Part shown: positions 10,602-19,947 of the stretch, in pieces
Position numbering within the stretch: position 1 is the first letter of the stretch
Layout: each line of letters starts with the position of its first letter
Origin: Glycomyces algeriensis
GTDB taxonomy: Bacteria > Actinomycetota > Actinomycetes > Mycobacteriales > Micromonosporaceae
Assembly: GCF_027622855.1 (NCBI RefSeq)
Contig: NZ_JAPZVR010000006.1
Location: forward strand, 1-64,000
DNA: 64,000 nucleotides
Direction of reading: 5' to 3'
The notes under the pieces: model-generated
Told to the model about the DNA's origin: nothing
Databases searched by the model: none
What the model saw: the letters and a program-made list of their open reading frames with translations, nothing else
Translations under genes and position numbers: made by a program

Positions 10602-11588
10602 TCAGGCCACGAGCATTTCGTCTTCGGCCACAACGTCGTCGGGGCCGGGAATGCCGTGCTCCTGGGCGCGCTTGGTGGCCATGTTGATGAGGCGGCGGAT
10701 CCGCCCGGCGATGGCGTCCTTCGTCAGCGGCGGGTCCGCGAGGGCGCCGAGCTCCTCGAGGGAGGCCTGGCGGTGGTCGAGGCGCAGGCGCCCGGCCGAG
10801 GCGAGGTGCTCGGGGACGTCGTCGCCGAGGACCTCGAGGGCGCGGGTGACCTTCGCGGCGGCGGCGACGGCGGCGCGGGCGGAGCGGCGCAGGTTGGCGT
10901 CGTCGAAGTTGGCCAGGCGGTTCGCGGTGGCGCGCACTTCGCGGCGGACGCGGCGCTCCTCCCAGGTCAGGACCGAGGAGTGAGCGCCGAGGCGGGTGAG
11001 CAGCTCGCCGATGGCGTCGCCGTCGCGGATGACGACGCGGTCGACCCCGCGCACGTCGCGGGACTTCGCGGCGATGCCGAGGCGGCGGGCGGCGCCGACG
11101 AGCGCGAGCGCCGATTCGGGGCCGGGGCAGGTCACCTCGAGCGAGGAGGAGCGGCCGGGCTCGGTGAGCGAGCCGCGGGCGAGGAACGACCCGCGCCAGG
11201 CGGCCTCGGCGCAGCACGGGTAGGCGCCGACGACGTGGTTGGGCAGGCCGCGGACGGGGTAGCCGCGCTGGTCGGTGAGGCCGATCTGCTTGGAGAACGC
11301 CTGGCCGTCGGCCATGACGCGCAGCAGGTAGTGGTTGTTGCGGCGCAGCCCGGCGGCCACGAGCACGTGGATCTCGGACTCGTAGTGGTAGAGGTGGTCG
11401 ATCATGCGCTTGGCGCGGCGGGCGACGTTGCCGGCGTCCACCTCGGCCTCGACGACCACGTTGCCCTGGCCCACGAGGTGGAGGCCTCCTGCGAAGCGGA
11501 ACAGCGCGCCCAGTTCGGCGCGCTGGCAGCAGGACTTCGTCACCTCGATGCGACTGAGTTCGTCCTTGACCTCCGAGGTCATCGCCAT
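10602..11588 (-). CDS. whiA: Sporulation regulator WhiA
   Basis: Transcription factor that, with WhiB, controls sporulation septation in Streptomyces; it is conserved across Gram-positive bacteria. The 328-residue protein has the N-terminal LAGLIDADG-like fold ([14 protein letters not shown] near the start, GCHKRS-type region absent as usual) and a C-terminal helix-turn-helix ([22 protein letters not shown]). It sits in the classical rapZ-yvcK-whiA order, 3 bp after yvcK. No intein or truncation is seen. Confidence 0.94.
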   Translation of the reverse strand: MAMTSEVKDELSRIEVTKSCCQRAELGALFRFAGGLHLVGQGNVVVEAEVDAGNVARRAKRMIDHLYHYESEIHVLVAAGLRRNNHYLLRVMADGQAFSKQIGLTDQRGYPVRGLPNHVVGAYPCCAEAAWRGSFLARGSLTEPGRSSSLEVTCPGPESALALVGAARRLGIAAKSRDVRGVDRVVIRDGDAIGELLTRLGAHSSVLTWEERRVRREVRATANRLANFDDANLRRSARAAVAAAAKVTRALEVLGDDVPEHLASAGRLRLDHRQASLEELGALADPPLTKDAIAGRIRRLINMATKRAQEHGIPGPDDVVAEDEMLVA

Positions 11589-11591
11589 TCG

Positions 11592-12509
11592 TTAACCACC
11601 ATCTTCGACCAGCAGGTTTCCCAATACGGCAGCCAGCGCGGCGACGTCGTGCGTCACGCCGTCGGCGGCGAGGTCCGCCGCGACCAGCTGGGCCTCCAAC
11701 GATTGTGCCGCACTGTTCAACGATCCGGGATCGGCGAAGGTTCGGGTGTCGCCTGAGACGACGTAGTGAAACCGGACACCTTCGGCGTATCGGCGCAGCG
11801 TGTCGACGTGACCGGCGAGTGTCAGACCGTCCGTCTCCTTCTCCTCCGAGAGGTTGAGCACCACGATCCGCCGGGCCTTCGCGGCGCCGATGGCCTCGCG
11901 GAGGTCGGGGAGGAGCAGGTGCGGGATGACGGAGGTGTACCAGGAGCCGGGGCCGAAGACGTGCCAGTCGGCGGCGGCGACGGCTTCGAGGGTCTCGGGG
12001 CAGGCGGTGGCGTCCGCGGGGAGGAGGCGCACGTCCTTGACGCTGCCGTCGGCGACGGCGATGTCGTGCTGGCCGACGATGGTGCGGGTGCCGTCGCCTT
12101 CGAAGAGGTCGGCCTCGATGTCGAGCGGGGTGCAGGACATGGGGAGGACGCGGGCGCGGGAGCCGAGGAGGCGGGCGGCGAAGTCGAGGGCGTCCACGGG
12201 GTTGGCGTGGAGTTCGAGGAGGCCGGTGAGGACGACGTTGCCGACGGGGTGGCCGGTGAGGAAGTCCTGGCCGCCGAAGCGGTGGGAGAAGAGGCGGGCG
12301 GTCTCGGACTTCGCCGGGTCGGCGGTGGCGATGAGGGCTTTGCGCAGGTCGCCGGGGGGCAGGACCGGTCTGGTGGCGCGGATGTCGCCGGTGGAGCCGC
12401 CGTCGTCGGCCACGGTGACCACGGCCGTGAGGTCGAGGTCGAGCCTGGAGAGGGCGCGGAGCGCGGCCGAGAGGCCCCGTCCGCCGCCGAACGCGACGAC
12501 TCTGGTCAT
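11592..12509 (-). CDS. yvcK: Gluconeogenesis factor YvcK/CuvA family, UDP-GlcNAc-binding
   Basis: Cytoplasmic protein of the CofD-like family that binds UDP-sugars and links carbon metabolism to peptidoglycan synthesis; in mycobacteria the homologue is CuvA, a PknB substrate. N-terminal VVAFGGGRGLSAALRAL and VTVADDGGSTG are the family nucleotide-binding motifs. I chose ATG 12509 because AAGGTGA lies 8 nt upstream; a GTG at 12533 lacks this. It gives 305 residues. It lies between rapZ and whiA and is probably cotranscribed. Confidence 0.92.
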   Translation of the reverse strand: MTRVVAFGGGRGLSAALRALSRLDLDLTAVVTVADDGGSTGDIRATRPVLPPGDLRKALIATADPAKSETARLFSHRFGGQDFLTGHPVGNVVLTGLLELHANPVDALDFAARLLGSRARVLPMSCTPLDIEADLFEGDGTRTIVGQHDIAVADGSVKDVRLLPADATACPETLEAVAAADWHVFGPGSWYTSVIPHLLLPDLREAIGAAKARRIVVLNLSEEKETDGLTLAGHVDTLRRYAEGVRFHYVVSGDTRTFADPGSLNSAAQSLEAQLVAADLAADGVTHDVAALAAVLGNLLVEDGG

Positions 12510-12621
12510 GCGGTCACCTTTGCGGTACGGCACTCGGGGGTGCGGCGCTCGGGGCGGGGCGGCGGGGCGTCCGGTGGAACCGCGTGGGCGGCGGCCCGGG
12601 CGGGTCCTCGGGGCGCGTCGG

Positions 12622-13521
12622 TCACTCGTTGCCCCGGTCGCGGTGGTGGGTGCCGGCGGGGAAGCCCGCGGCGTTGAGGCGCTTCGCGAGGGACTCGGCG
12701 ATGGCCACGGAGCGGTGCTTGCCGCCGGTGCAGCCGATCGCGATCGTCATGTAGCGCTTGCCTTCCCGCTCGAACCCCTGGGTGGTGCCGAGCAGCAGGG
12801 AGGCGTAGGCGGCGACGAATTCCTCGGCGCCGTCCTGGCCGAGGACGTAGTCGGAGACGTCCTGGTCGGTCCCGGTGTGCTCGCGCAGGGTGGGAACCCA
12901 GTACGGGTTGGGAAGGAATCTTACGTCGGCCACGTAGTCCGCATCGCGCGGGATGCCGTACTTGAACCCGAAGGACATGCAGGTGAACTGGAGTCCGGGG
13001 GTGGAGGGCGCGAGGAAGGCCTCCTCGACGCGGGAGCGCAGCTGGTTCTCGTTGAGGTGCGTGGTGTCGAACAGGGTGTCGGCGGAGCCGCGGGCGGGTT
13101 CGAGGATGCGGCGCTCGGCGGCGATGCCGTCGGCGAGCATGCCGTCGCCCTGGAGCGGGTGGGCGCGGCGGACCTTCTCGAAGCGGCGGATGATGATGTC
13201 GTCGTCCGCGTCGACGAACACGAGGTGGGGTTTGAAGCCGCCCTTGCGGAGGTCCTCGATGACGCCCACGAGGTCGGTCATGAACGCGCGCGAGCGCACG
13301 TCGAGGACCATCGCGGTGCGCCGCACCTCTTCTCCCCCGGCCGCGGCCAGCTCGGCGGCCTGGCCGACGAGCGATTCGGGGAGGTTGTCGATGACGTAGT
13401 AGCCGACGTTCTCCAATGCGCGCGCCACGGTCGAGCGCCCGCCGCCGGAGATGCCGGTGACGATCACGAGGTCCAATTCGCTGCGGTCGGACTTGCCCGC
13501 CTGCACTGCTGCCACACCCAT
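12622..13521 (-). CDS. rapZ: RNase adapter RapZ / P-loop nucleotide-binding protein
   Basis: P-loop protein that binds nucleotides and, in Enterobacteria, senses GlcN6P and directs RNase E; the role in actinobacteria is less clear. The 299-residue protein has Walker A GISGGGRST at 23-31, NLPESLV, DVRSRAF, and the C-terminal IGCTGGKHRSVAIAE motif of the C-terminal sensor domain. Length is normal. It lies between uvrC and yvcK on the same strand. Confidence 0.93.
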   Translation of the reverse strand: MGVAAVQAGKSDRSELDLVIVTGISGGGRSTVARALENVGYYVIDNLPESLVGQAAELAAAGGEEVRRTAMVLDVRSRAFMTDLVGVIEDLRKGGFKPHLVFVDADDDIIIRRFEKVRRAHPLQGDGMLADGIAAERRILEPARGSADTLFDTTHLNENQLRSRVEEAFLAPSTPGLQFTCMSFGFKYGIPRDADYVADVRFLPNPYWVPTLREHTGTDQDVSDYVLGQDGAEEFVAAYASLLLGTTQGFEREGKRYMTIAIGCTGGKHRSVAIAESLAKRLNAAGFPAGTHHRDRGNE

Positions 13522-13614
13522 AAGTCAAGTATCCCCGAGTTCGTTCCTGCCGCCGCGGTGACACGGCTTCGACGTGATTGCCGAACTGACAAGCGTATTA
13601 CTACCCGCCGCTTC

Positions 13615-15516
13615 TCAAGCCCCGTTGTCGCCGGGATTACGCAGATGTGTCTGCAAGGCCTCCGCCAGTTTCGGGCCGATGCCCGGCACGGCCTCCAGAT
13701 CGGACAGTTCGGCCTCGCGGATGCGCTTGACCGAGCCGAACTGCTTGAGGAGGGCCTTCCGCTTGGAAGCGCCGAGGCCGGGCACGCCGTCGAGGGCGGA
13801 GGTGATGAGGCTCTTGCGCCTCCTGGTGCGGTGCAGGGAGATCGCGAAGCGGTGGGCCTCGTCGCGGACGCGCTGCATGAGGTACAGGGCCTCGGAGGTG
13901 CGCGAGAGGATCACCGGGTAGTCCTCGCCGGGGAGCCAGATCTCCTCGAGGCGCTTGGCGAGGCCGGCGAGGTTGATCGTGTCGATGCCGAGCTCGGCGA
14001 AGACGGCTTCGGCGGCGGCGACCTGCGGCTGGCCGCCGTCGACGACGAGCAGCTGCGGCGGGTAGTGGAAGCCGCGGCGGGGCTCCCCGGCCTCGGCGGG
14101 CTCCTCGCCCTCCTCGACGGGCGAGCCGGTCGGCTGCTCCGAGAGCTTGGAGAGGCGGCGGCGCAGGGTCTCCTGGAGGCTCGCGAGGTCGTCCTTGCGT
14201 TCGCCTTTGATGACGAAGCGGCGGTACTCGCTCTTGCGCGGCAGGCCGTCCTCGAAGACGACCATCGACGCGACGACGTCCTCGCCCTGGGACTGCGAGA
14301 CGTCGTAGCATTCGATCCGCAGCGGGGCCTCGGGCAGGTCGAGGGCGTCCGCGAGCTCTTCGAGGGCCTTGGAGCGGGCGGTGAGGTCCCCGGCGCGCTT
14401 GAGCTTGTGGCGCTGGAGGTTCTCGATCGCGTTCTTCTCGACCGTCTCGGCCAGGGCGCGCTTGTCGCCGCGGCGGGGCACGCGCAGGTCGACCTTCGCG
14501 CCGCGGCGCTCGGAGAGGAGCTCGGCGAGCGCCGGTGCGTCGGCCGGGAGGGCCGGGACCAGCACTTCGCGGGGCACGACCTCGTTCTGCTCCCCGTAGA
14601 ACTGGAGGCAGAAGCTCTCCACGATGCCGGGGAGGTCGATGGGCTCGGGCTTGTCGATGACCCAGCCGCGCTGGCCGCGGATGCGGCCGCCGCGCACGTG
14701 GAAGACCTGGACGGCGGACTGGAGCTCGTCGTCGGCGACGGCCATGACGTCGCAGTCGACGTCCTCGGCGAGCACCACGACCTGCTGCTCGAGGACCTTG
14801 TCGAGGGCCGCGAGGTCGTCGCGGAGGCGGGCGGCGCGCTCGAACTCCAGGGCTTCGGAGGCCTCCTGCATCTCCTTGAGGAGGCGGCGGCGGACGGGGG
14901 CGTGGTCGCCGGACATGAACGCGCAGAAGCCGTTCACGAGTTCGCGGTAGTCCTCGGCGGAGATGCGGCCGACGCACGGCGCGGAGCACTTGCCGATGTC
15001 GGCGAGGAGGTTGGGGCGACCGATCCGGTTGCAGCGCTTGTACTCCGAGTCGGAGCAGGTGCGGATCGGGAAGACGCGGGTGAGGAGGTCGAGCGTCTGG
15101 CGGATGGCCCACGCGGAGCCGAACGGCCCGAAGTAGCGCACGCCCTTGCGGCGGGCGCCGCGCATGACCTGGGCGCGCGGGAACTCCTCCCCCACGGTGA
15201 CGGCGAGCCACGGGTAGGACTTGTCGTCCTTGAACATGACATTGAAGCGCGGGTCGTACTCCTTGATCCAGGTCCACTCCAGCTGGAGGGCCTCGACCTC
15301 GGTGGCGACCACGGTCCACTCGACGCTGCGGGCGGTGTTGACCATGCGGCGGGTGCGCTCGTGCAGCCGCGTCTCGTCGGCGAAGTACGAGTTCAGCCGG
15401 TTCCGGAGGTTCTTGGCCTTGCCCACGTAGATGACCCGCCGGTCGCGGTCCCGGAAGCGGTAGACGCCCGGGGCCGTCGGGATGGTGCCGGGAGCGGGAC
15501 GGTAATCAACTGCCAC
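13615..15516 (-). CDS. uvrC: Excinuclease ABC subunit C
   Basis: Makes both incisions in nucleotide excision repair. Domains in order: GIY-YIG nuclease ([20 protein letters not shown], residues ~14-33), a Cys cluster near 140-160 ([18 protein letters not shown]), UVR helix contacting UvrB (~205-240), RNase H-like nuclease ([19 protein letters not shown]), and C-terminal tandem helix-hairpin-helix ([25 protein letters not shown]). The 633-residue length is normal. The GTG start has no clear ribosome-binding site; a CATATC six bases upstream would allow a leaderless message. Confidence 0.95.
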   Translation of the reverse strand: MAVDYRPAPGTIPTAPGVYRFRDRDRRVIYVGKAKNLRNRLNSYFADETRLHERTRRMVNTARSVEWTVVATEVEALQLEWTWIKEYDPRFNVMFKDDKSYPWLAVTVGEEFPRAQVMRGARRKGVRYFGPFGSAWAIRQTLDLLTRVFPIRTCSDSEYKRCNRIGRPNLLADIGKCSAPCVGRISAEDYRELVNGFCAFMSGDHAPVRRRLLKEMQEASEALEFERAARLRDDLAALDKVLEQQVVVLAEDVDCDVMAVADDELQSAVQVFHVRGGRIRGQRGWVIDKPEPIDLPGIVESFCLQFYGEQNEVVPREVLVPALPADAPALAELLSERRGAKVDLRVPRRGDKRALAETVEKNAIENLQRHKLKRAGDLTARSKALEELADALDLPEAPLRIECYDVSQSQGEDVVASMVVFEDGLPRKSEYRRFVIKGERKDDLASLQETLRRRLSKLSEQPTGSPVEEGEEPAEAGEPRRGFHYPPQLLVVDGGQPQVAAAEAVFAELGIDTINLAGLAKRLEEIWLPGEDYPVILSRTSEALYLMQRVRDEAHRFAISLHRTRRRKSLITSALDGVPGLGASKRKALLKQFGSVKRIREAELSDLEAVPGIGPKLAEALQTHLRNPGDNGA

Positions 15517-15553
15517 ACCACAAGGATATGACCCGCCCCCGACACGCCCGTGC

Positions 15554-16480
15554 CTACGGCATGGCCGCCAAGGCCTTCAGCTCCGCCTGGAGGTCGTCGA
15601 CCTCGTCGCGGCCGATGCCGCGCGCGGTGAACCACGAGCCGAGGTTCTCCACGTCCCGCTCCAGGAAGCCCATCCCGAGCGGGTTCGCGTAGATGTCCAC
15701 GACCTGCGGGAGGTCGAGGACGACGAGGCGCCCGTCGTGCACCACGGTGTTGTACGGCGAGAGGTCGCCGTGGGCGAAGCCGAGCTCGGTCATGCGCCGC
15801 AGCGACTCGGCGGCCTGCTCCCACAGGCTGTCGAGCTCGTCCGCGTCGGGTTTGGTCTCGGCGAGCCTCGGGGCGGCGGTGCGGCCGTCCCCGATGAACT
15901 CCATGATCACTTCGCGGCCGAGGACCTGGACCGGGTACGGGACCGCGACCCCGGCGTTGTAGAGGCGCTTGAGCGCGTCGAACTCGGCGGCGGCCCAGCG
16001 CCCCGCGGCCTGCTCGAGGCCGAACGTGGTGCGCTTGGCCATGGCGCGGGCGTCGCGCGAGCGCTTCGCGCCGCGACCGGCCATGTAGTCGCCCGCCCGG
16101 TTGAACTGGGTGTGCTCGGCGCTGCGGTACCGCTTCGACGCCAGGATCACGGCCCGGTCGGTGCCCGGGACGACGCGTTCGATGAGGAAGACGTCCGCTT
16201 CCTTGCCGGTCTTGAGGACGCCGAGCTCGTAGTCGACGGCTCCGTGGTCGGTGATGACCCACGCCGGATGGGGCTCGGGGCCGCGCTGGAGCGGCTCGGA
16301 GTCCCACCAGATCGACCAGCGGTCGCCGGCGGGCGGGCCGTCGTCCTGCGGCATGTCGTCGAACTCGGTGCGCATCTCCTCGAACCGGGCCTGGTCTTCC
16401 TCGGAGAAGATCCGGCTGTTCTTGGACTTGCGGCTTTTGATGGTTTGAAAGGATTCGGAAAAGTCAGACTTGCGTGCCAA
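15554..16480 (-). CDS. RIO1-type atypical serine kinase
   Basis: Cytoplasmic atypical kinase/ATPase of the RIO family; eukaryotic and archaeal members act in ribosome maturation, the bacterial role is not established. Motifs: flexible loop TGKEADVF (91-98), ATP-binding lysine in ASKRYR (K116), catalytic HGDLSPYN (D239, N244), and metal-binding VLDLPQ (D256). Residues 1-50 are charged and probably disordered. The start is TTG at 16480 with AGGAG 10 nt upstream. A 20-codon ORF with a strong ribosome-binding site lies 42 nt ahead, possibly controlling it. Confidence 0.88.
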   Translation of the reverse strand: MARKSDFSESFQTIKSRKSKNSRIFSEEDQARFEEMRTEFDDMPQDDGPPAGDRWSIWWDSEPLQRGPEPHPAWVITDHGAVDYELGVLKTGKEADVFLIERVVPGTDRAVILASKRYRSAEHTQFNRAGDYMAGRGAKRSRDARAMAKRTTFGLEQAAGRWAAAEFDALKRLYNAGVAVPYPVQVLGREVIMEFIGDGRTAAPRLAETKPDADELDSLWEQAAESLRRMTELGFAHGDLSPYNTVVHDGRLVVLDLPQVVDIYANPLGMGFLERDVENLGSWFTARGIGRDEVDDLQAELKALAAMP

Positions 16481-16522
16481 GGTGGCGAGCTCCTGGAGGA
16501 AGGTCCGTCGCTCGCTGCGGAA

Positions 16523-16585
16523 TCAGCGCGAGCCGACGGGAGGTGAACTGAGTTTCAAGGCATGAGCGCGGACAACGACAGCCAT
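16523..16585 (-). CDS. Candidate 20-residue leader peptide upstream of RIO kinase
   Basis: An ATG at 16585 is preceded by a full GGAGG at 8-nt spacing and opens a 20-codon frame ending TGA at 16523, 42 nt before the kinase start. The peptide begins MAVVVRAHALKL and ends PPVGSR. Such a strong ribosome-binding site ahead of so short an ORF suggests a leader or attenuator peptide. No family is recognised and translation is unproven. Confidence 0.45.
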   Translation of the reverse strand: MAVVVRAHALKLSSPPVGSR

Positions 16586-16701
16586 CAGTAACACCTCCAA
16601 TCCTCAAGAGTCCCAAGGCGACACGCCTCGGGCAACAGTGAGGACCCTACCGGACGCCGCGCGATGCGCGCAACTGGTTTTTCACCGTGTCCCCTGCCAC
16701 A

Positions 16702-17487
16702 TCAGTGGCCTGCGGATTCGTAGCGGCGCAGGCCCGCCTTGGCCACCAGGACGGCGATCGCGAAGAGGACCGCGGCGACCACCGGAGGGACCGCCAGCCA
16801 CCAGGCGGGGAGTGCGCCGGTGAGGATCTGGACGGGGATGAAGTTGACGAAGGCGAGCGGAACCGCCCACGTCAGCAGGGCGCGGACGGCCCTGGGGTAG
16901 ATGGTCAGGGGGAACCGCGTGGCGGTCTCCTGGGTCTGGGCGGTCAGCCAGGCGAACACCGGGCTCGGGCCCTTGAGCCAGAAGTTGACGCAGTTCATGA
17001 TCGTGATCACGGTCAACTGCACGGCGACCGCGCAGGCGAAGAGCAGGACCCCCGCGGGGATCATCGCGGGCGCGATGCCGGCGCCGCTCCAGCCGATCGC
17101 GATCATCGTCGCGCCGGTGGCCAGGTTCGCCGCCGACTGCATGCCGATGGCGCTGGCGCCGATCTGCATCATCACCGGGGCGGGGCGCACGACCGCGTAG
17201 TCGAGGCCGCCGTCGATGATCTTGCGGCCCACGGTCCACATGCCGTCCCAGCCGACCTCGGTCACCGAGTCGGTCAGGACCATGAAGCCGATGAGCAGGA
17301 GCATCTCCGGGAAGCCCCACCCGTCGATGGCGGTGACCTGCGCGAAGATGACCGCGATGAAGGCCAGCTGCGCGGCCTGCTGGATGAGCGCGACCGAGAC
17401 CATCGTCCAGAAGTCGGCCGGGTACTCGGTGATGGAGCGGAACTGCGCGGCGATCAGGCGCGCGTACACGGATGCGGTGCGGCCCAT
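16702..17487 (-). CDS. ABC-2 type permease, B-type subunit of pair 3
   Basis: Integral membrane subunit of an ABC transporter, about six helices, 261 residues. It starts at ATG 17487 behind GGAGGT, one base after the stop of its A-type partner. It shares with the other two B-type proteins ITEYPADFW near the N-terminus, YAVVRPAPV, MNCVNFWLKG, and the C-terminal LRRYESAGH. The family resembles the ABC-2 membrane group formerly called DUF990. Substrate unknown. Last gene of the array; the only ATPase is at its head. Confidence 0.85.
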   Translation of the reverse strand: MGRTASVYARLIAAQFRSITEYPADFWTMVSVALIQQAAQLAFIAVIFAQVTAIDGWGFPEMLLLIGFMVLTDSVTEVGWDGMWTVGRKIIDGGLDYAVVRPAPVMMQIGASAIGMQSAANLATGATMIAIGWSGAGIAPAMIPAGVLLFACAVAVQLTVITIMNCVNFWLKGPSPVFAWLTAQTQETATRFPLTIYPRAVRALLTWAVPLAFVNFIPVQILTGALPAWWLAVPPVVAAVLFAIAVLVAKAGLRRYESAGH

Positions 17488-17488
17488 C

Positions 17489-18313
17489 TCAACCTCCATG
17501 GATGGTGACGGCCCGGACCGCGCGGCTCCACAGCCAGCGCCCGAGGAACCAGAGCGCGAACACCCACGCAAGCTGGGCCGCGATGAGCCCGAGCGCGCCG
17601 AGGGCGTCGACCCGGCCGAGGTAGATCTGGGACGGGGTGGTCGTGAAGTGCACGAACGGCAGGCACCAGGCGACGACCTGCAGCGGCCCCGGCATGATCG
17701 CCAAGGGCACCATCGCACCCGAGAAGAACGCGACGACGGTCTGCCGGGCCCACATGATGCCGTGGTAGCTGCGGGTCCAGAAGCACAGCATCGTGGACAG
17801 GTAGACGACGCTGAACGCGATCGGCGCGATCAGCGCGATGCTGACGAGCGTGAGCAGCCCGGCGGCGAACGAGGCCGGCGGCAGCGGCGTGAAGAAGATC
17901 AGGGCGATGGTGAGCCCGACGATCATCGTGGGGAGCGACCCGGCGAGGCCGCCGTAGAACTCGGCGGCCCGCGCCCGCTGGAAGTCGAGGGGTTTGAGCA
18001 GGTCGATCGCGACGCTGCCGTCGAGGATGCGCTGGGCGGTGTCGGAGCCGCCGAAGATGAACGTGGCGGTGACGAACCCGATCACGTAGTAGGTGCGCAT
18101 CGCGTCCCAGTCGTATCCGGCGACCGAGCCCTGCTCGGCGAGGATGGTCCCCCACAGGGTGAGCGAGACGAGCAGTTCGCCGCCGCCGAGCACGACGCCG
18201 AAGATCCAGTTCATGCGGTAGGCCAGGCGCCGCTTCAGCGCGACCACGGCCAGCGCGAGCTCGACGGAGAGCGCACCGGGGCGCGCGCGGACGGGTATCG
18301 CGGTCAAGGGCAT
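17489..18313 (-). CDS. ABC-2 type permease, A-type subunit of pair 3
   Basis: Integral membrane transporter subunit, 274 residues, about six helices. Hallmarks shared with the other A-type subunits: KRRLAYRMNW, SVAGYDWDAMRTYYVIGF, ILDGSVAIDLLKPLDFQRARAAEF, HFTTTPSQIYLGRVD, and the C-terminus VTIHGG. It is more divergent than the A1 and A2 copies and is separated from pair 2 by the VapBC genes, which interrupt the array. No ATPase of its own is present; it may share the one at 22335-23333. Confidence 0.85.
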   Translation of the reverse strand: MPLTAIPVRARPGALSVELALAVVALKRRLAYRMNWIFGVVLGGGELLVSLTLWGTILAEQGSVAGYDWDAMRTYYVIGFVTATFIFGGSDTAQRILDGSVAIDLLKPLDFQRARAAEFYGGLAGSLPTMIVGLTIALIFFTPLPPASFAAGLLTLVSIALIAPIAFSVVYLSTMLCFWTRSYHGIMWARQTVVAFFSGAMVPLAIMPGPLQVVAWCLPFVHFTTTPSQIYLGRVDALGALGLIAAQLAWVFALWFLGRWLWSRAVRAVTIHGG

Positions 18314-18436
18314 CAGCGTCCAGGGTCGAGGGGAGGCGGGAGACCAGCTTGCCTTGCAACGGGTCCGGCGTCAAAGCCAATTTCACCGCGCGGTCTACTC
18401 CCCCTGCCCGCGCCTACCCCGCACGGGCGATCCGCT

Positions 18437-18847
18437 TCAGACCGAGCAGTCGATGTGGAGGCAGGCGATCTGGGCGCGAATCGCGGTGTCCGCCAAGCCC
18501 TTGTCGCCGGTCAGGAGTGTCGCGTCGAACTCTTTGGCAAGTGCCGCATAGCAGGCGTCGTATGCCGAGAGGTTGTGGAACCAGCGTACGGTCCCCTGCA
18601 GCAGCTGCGGGCTTTCCAGCGGTACTCGCCGGATCGGTGCGGCCGCGAGCCGGGCGGCCGCGGTTCGCAGGTCGCCCATGGTCAGGTGCTTGCCGAGCAT
18701 CCGGCCGCGAAGGGCTGAGAGCACCTCCACGTCAAGGTGCGCGGGGGCGATCGCATCGACATCGCGGTTCATCTGCTCGGCGATGGCGCTCGTGGCCGCA
18801 TGGCCGGTCAGGAGCGCTACGACGATGCTGGCGTCGACGACGATCAC
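18437..18847 (-). CDS. vapC: VapC-type PIN-domain toxin
   Basis: Predicted RNase toxin of a type II toxin-antitoxin pair. The 136-residue PIN domain carries the acidic active site: D5 (VVDAS), E41 (LDVEVLSAL), D97 (SAYDACYAAL) and D115 (LLTGDKGLA), all in the expected order for Mg-dependent cleavage. It overlaps the antitoxin gene by 4 bp. It is inserted between permease pairs 2 and 3 of an otherwise continuous ABC array on the same strand. The catalytic residues are intact, so it is probably functional. Confidence 0.88.
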   Translation of the reverse strand: MIVVDASIVVALLTGHAATSAIAEQMNRDVDAIAPAHLDVEVLSALRGRMLGKHLTMGDLRTAAARLAAAPIRRVPLESPQLLQGTVRWFHNLSAYDACYAALAKEFDATLLTGDKGLADTAIRAQIACLHIDCSV

Positions 18848-19104
18848 CCCGCGTCCCCCAGATTTCGCCGGATCTCCTCGTCGCGTTCAGCACGCGCCTC
18901 TCGGATCGACTCGGCCGCGTCGAACGGCCGTCCGATCGGATCGGCCTGCGCCTCCGCGAGCCAGGAGGCCATGCTCGGCCTGTTGACGTCGCGGCGAATC
19001 AGGTTTCTGACGTAGGTCGAGAGGTCGACCCCGAGCTCTGCGGCACGCTGCTTCGCGGCTTCACGGAGCTCTTCTTCCACGTTTCTGACCTGGATGAATA
19101 CCAT
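18844..19104 (-). CDS. vapB: VapB-type antitoxin, ribbon-helix-helix
   Basis: Antitoxin and autorepressor for the following VapC. The 86-residue protein has an N-terminal ribbon-helix-helix DNA-binding fold of FitA/Arc type (FIQVRNVEEELREAAKQRA, then DLSTYVRNLI) and a charged C-terminal tail likely to wrap the toxin. The ATG overlaps nothing upstream; a 7-bp inverted repeat 12-30 bp ahead is a plausible operator. The gene begins only 37 bp after the preceding permease stop. Confidence 0.85.
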   Translation of the reverse strand: MVFIQVRNVEEELREAAKQRAAELGVDLSTYVRNLIRRDVNRPSMASWLAEAQADPIGRPFDAAESIREARAERDEEIRRNLGDAG

Positions 19105-19115
19105 GAATCCAGGCT

Positions 19116-19134
19116 AGCATGCGCATCGCATGCT
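19116..19134 (-). promoter_or_regulatory. Candidate VapBC operator
   Basis: AGCATGC-GCATC-GCATGCT: perfect 7-bp inverted arms with a 5-bp centre, lying between the permease stop and the vapB start. Size and place fit an autoregulatory site for a ribbon-helix-helix antitoxin. Binding is inferred. Confidence 0.55.
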
Positions 19135-19140
19135 CGAGGG

Positions 19141-19947
19141 TCAGTGGCCGGCGGAGTCGTAGGCTCTCAGGCCCGCGCGGTAGGCGAGGACGGCGAGGAG
19201 GGCGGTGGCTGCCGCGGCGGCGGGCGGGGCCGCGAGCCACCACGGGTCGAGCTTGCCGGTGAGGATCTGGACCGGGATGAAGCTCGCGAACGCCAGGGGC
19301 AGGCCGAAGGTGAAGACGATGCGGACCGCCGCCGGGAAGATCGTGAGCGGGAACCGCATCGCCTCGTTCTGGAGCTCGGCGAGCATGAACGCGATGATCG
19401 GGGTGCGGCCCTTCATCCAGAAGTTCGCGGCGTTCGCGATCGTGAGCAGGGAGGCCTGGATGACCGCCGCGCACACCAGCAGGAAGAGCGCCAAGGGGAT
19501 CGCGGCGGCGCTGATGCCCGCGCCGATCCAGCCGACGGCCATCATCACCAGCCCGAGGGTCACCTCCCCGAAGACCTGCATGCCGACGTGCTTCGACGCC
19601 ACCTGGATCAGCACGGGCGCGGGCCGGGTGATCCGGTAGTCCATGTCCCCTTCGATGATGAGCTTCCCGGTGTCCCAGATGCCGTCCCAGAACAGCGCGG
19701 TCGAGCCCCAGGAGACGGCGAGGAACCCGGCGAGCAGGAGCATCTGGTGGTAGTCCCACCCGGCGATGGCCTTCACGTTGTCGAACAGGATGCTCAGGAA
19801 CGCGAACAGCATGATCTGCCAGAACGTCCCGGAGAGCGCCATGACCCAGAAGTCGGCCGGGTACTCCGCGATGGAGCGGAGGTAGGCGCCGATCGAGCGG
19901 CGGTACACGCCCGCGGCGTGGAGGGTGCGATGCGCGTTAGCCGCCAT
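19141..19947 (-). CDS. ABC-2 type permease, B-type subunit of pair 2
   Basis: Integral membrane subunit, 268 residues, about six helices. Shares IAEYPADFWVMAL, the GDMDYRITRPAPVLIQ block, NAANFWMKG, PLAFASFIPVQILTG and the C-terminus LRAYDSAGH with the other B-type copies. It overlaps its A-type partner by 11 bp (the ATG lies inside the partner's last codons), implying tight coupling and a heteromeric complex. VapBC follows 37 bp downstream. Confidence 0.87.
   Translation of the reverse strand: MAANAHRTLHAAGVYRRSIGAYLRSIAEYPADFWVMALSGTFWQIMLFAFLSILFDNVKAIAGWDYHQMLLLAGFLAVSWGSTALFWDGIWDTGKLIIEGDMDYRITRPAPVLIQVASKHVGMQVFGEVTLGLVMMAVGWIGAGISAAAIPLALFLLVCAAVIQASLLTIANAANFWMKGRTPIIAFMLAELQNEAMRFPLTIFPAAVRIVFTFGLPLAFASFIPVQILTGKLDPWWLAAPPAAAAATALLAVLAYRAGLRAYDSAGH

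Noticed and set aside
11854-15531. 1225-codon plus-strand open frame opposite yvcK, rapZ and uvrC
   Set aside because: Third-position GC shadow; the minus-strand genes are certain by motif.
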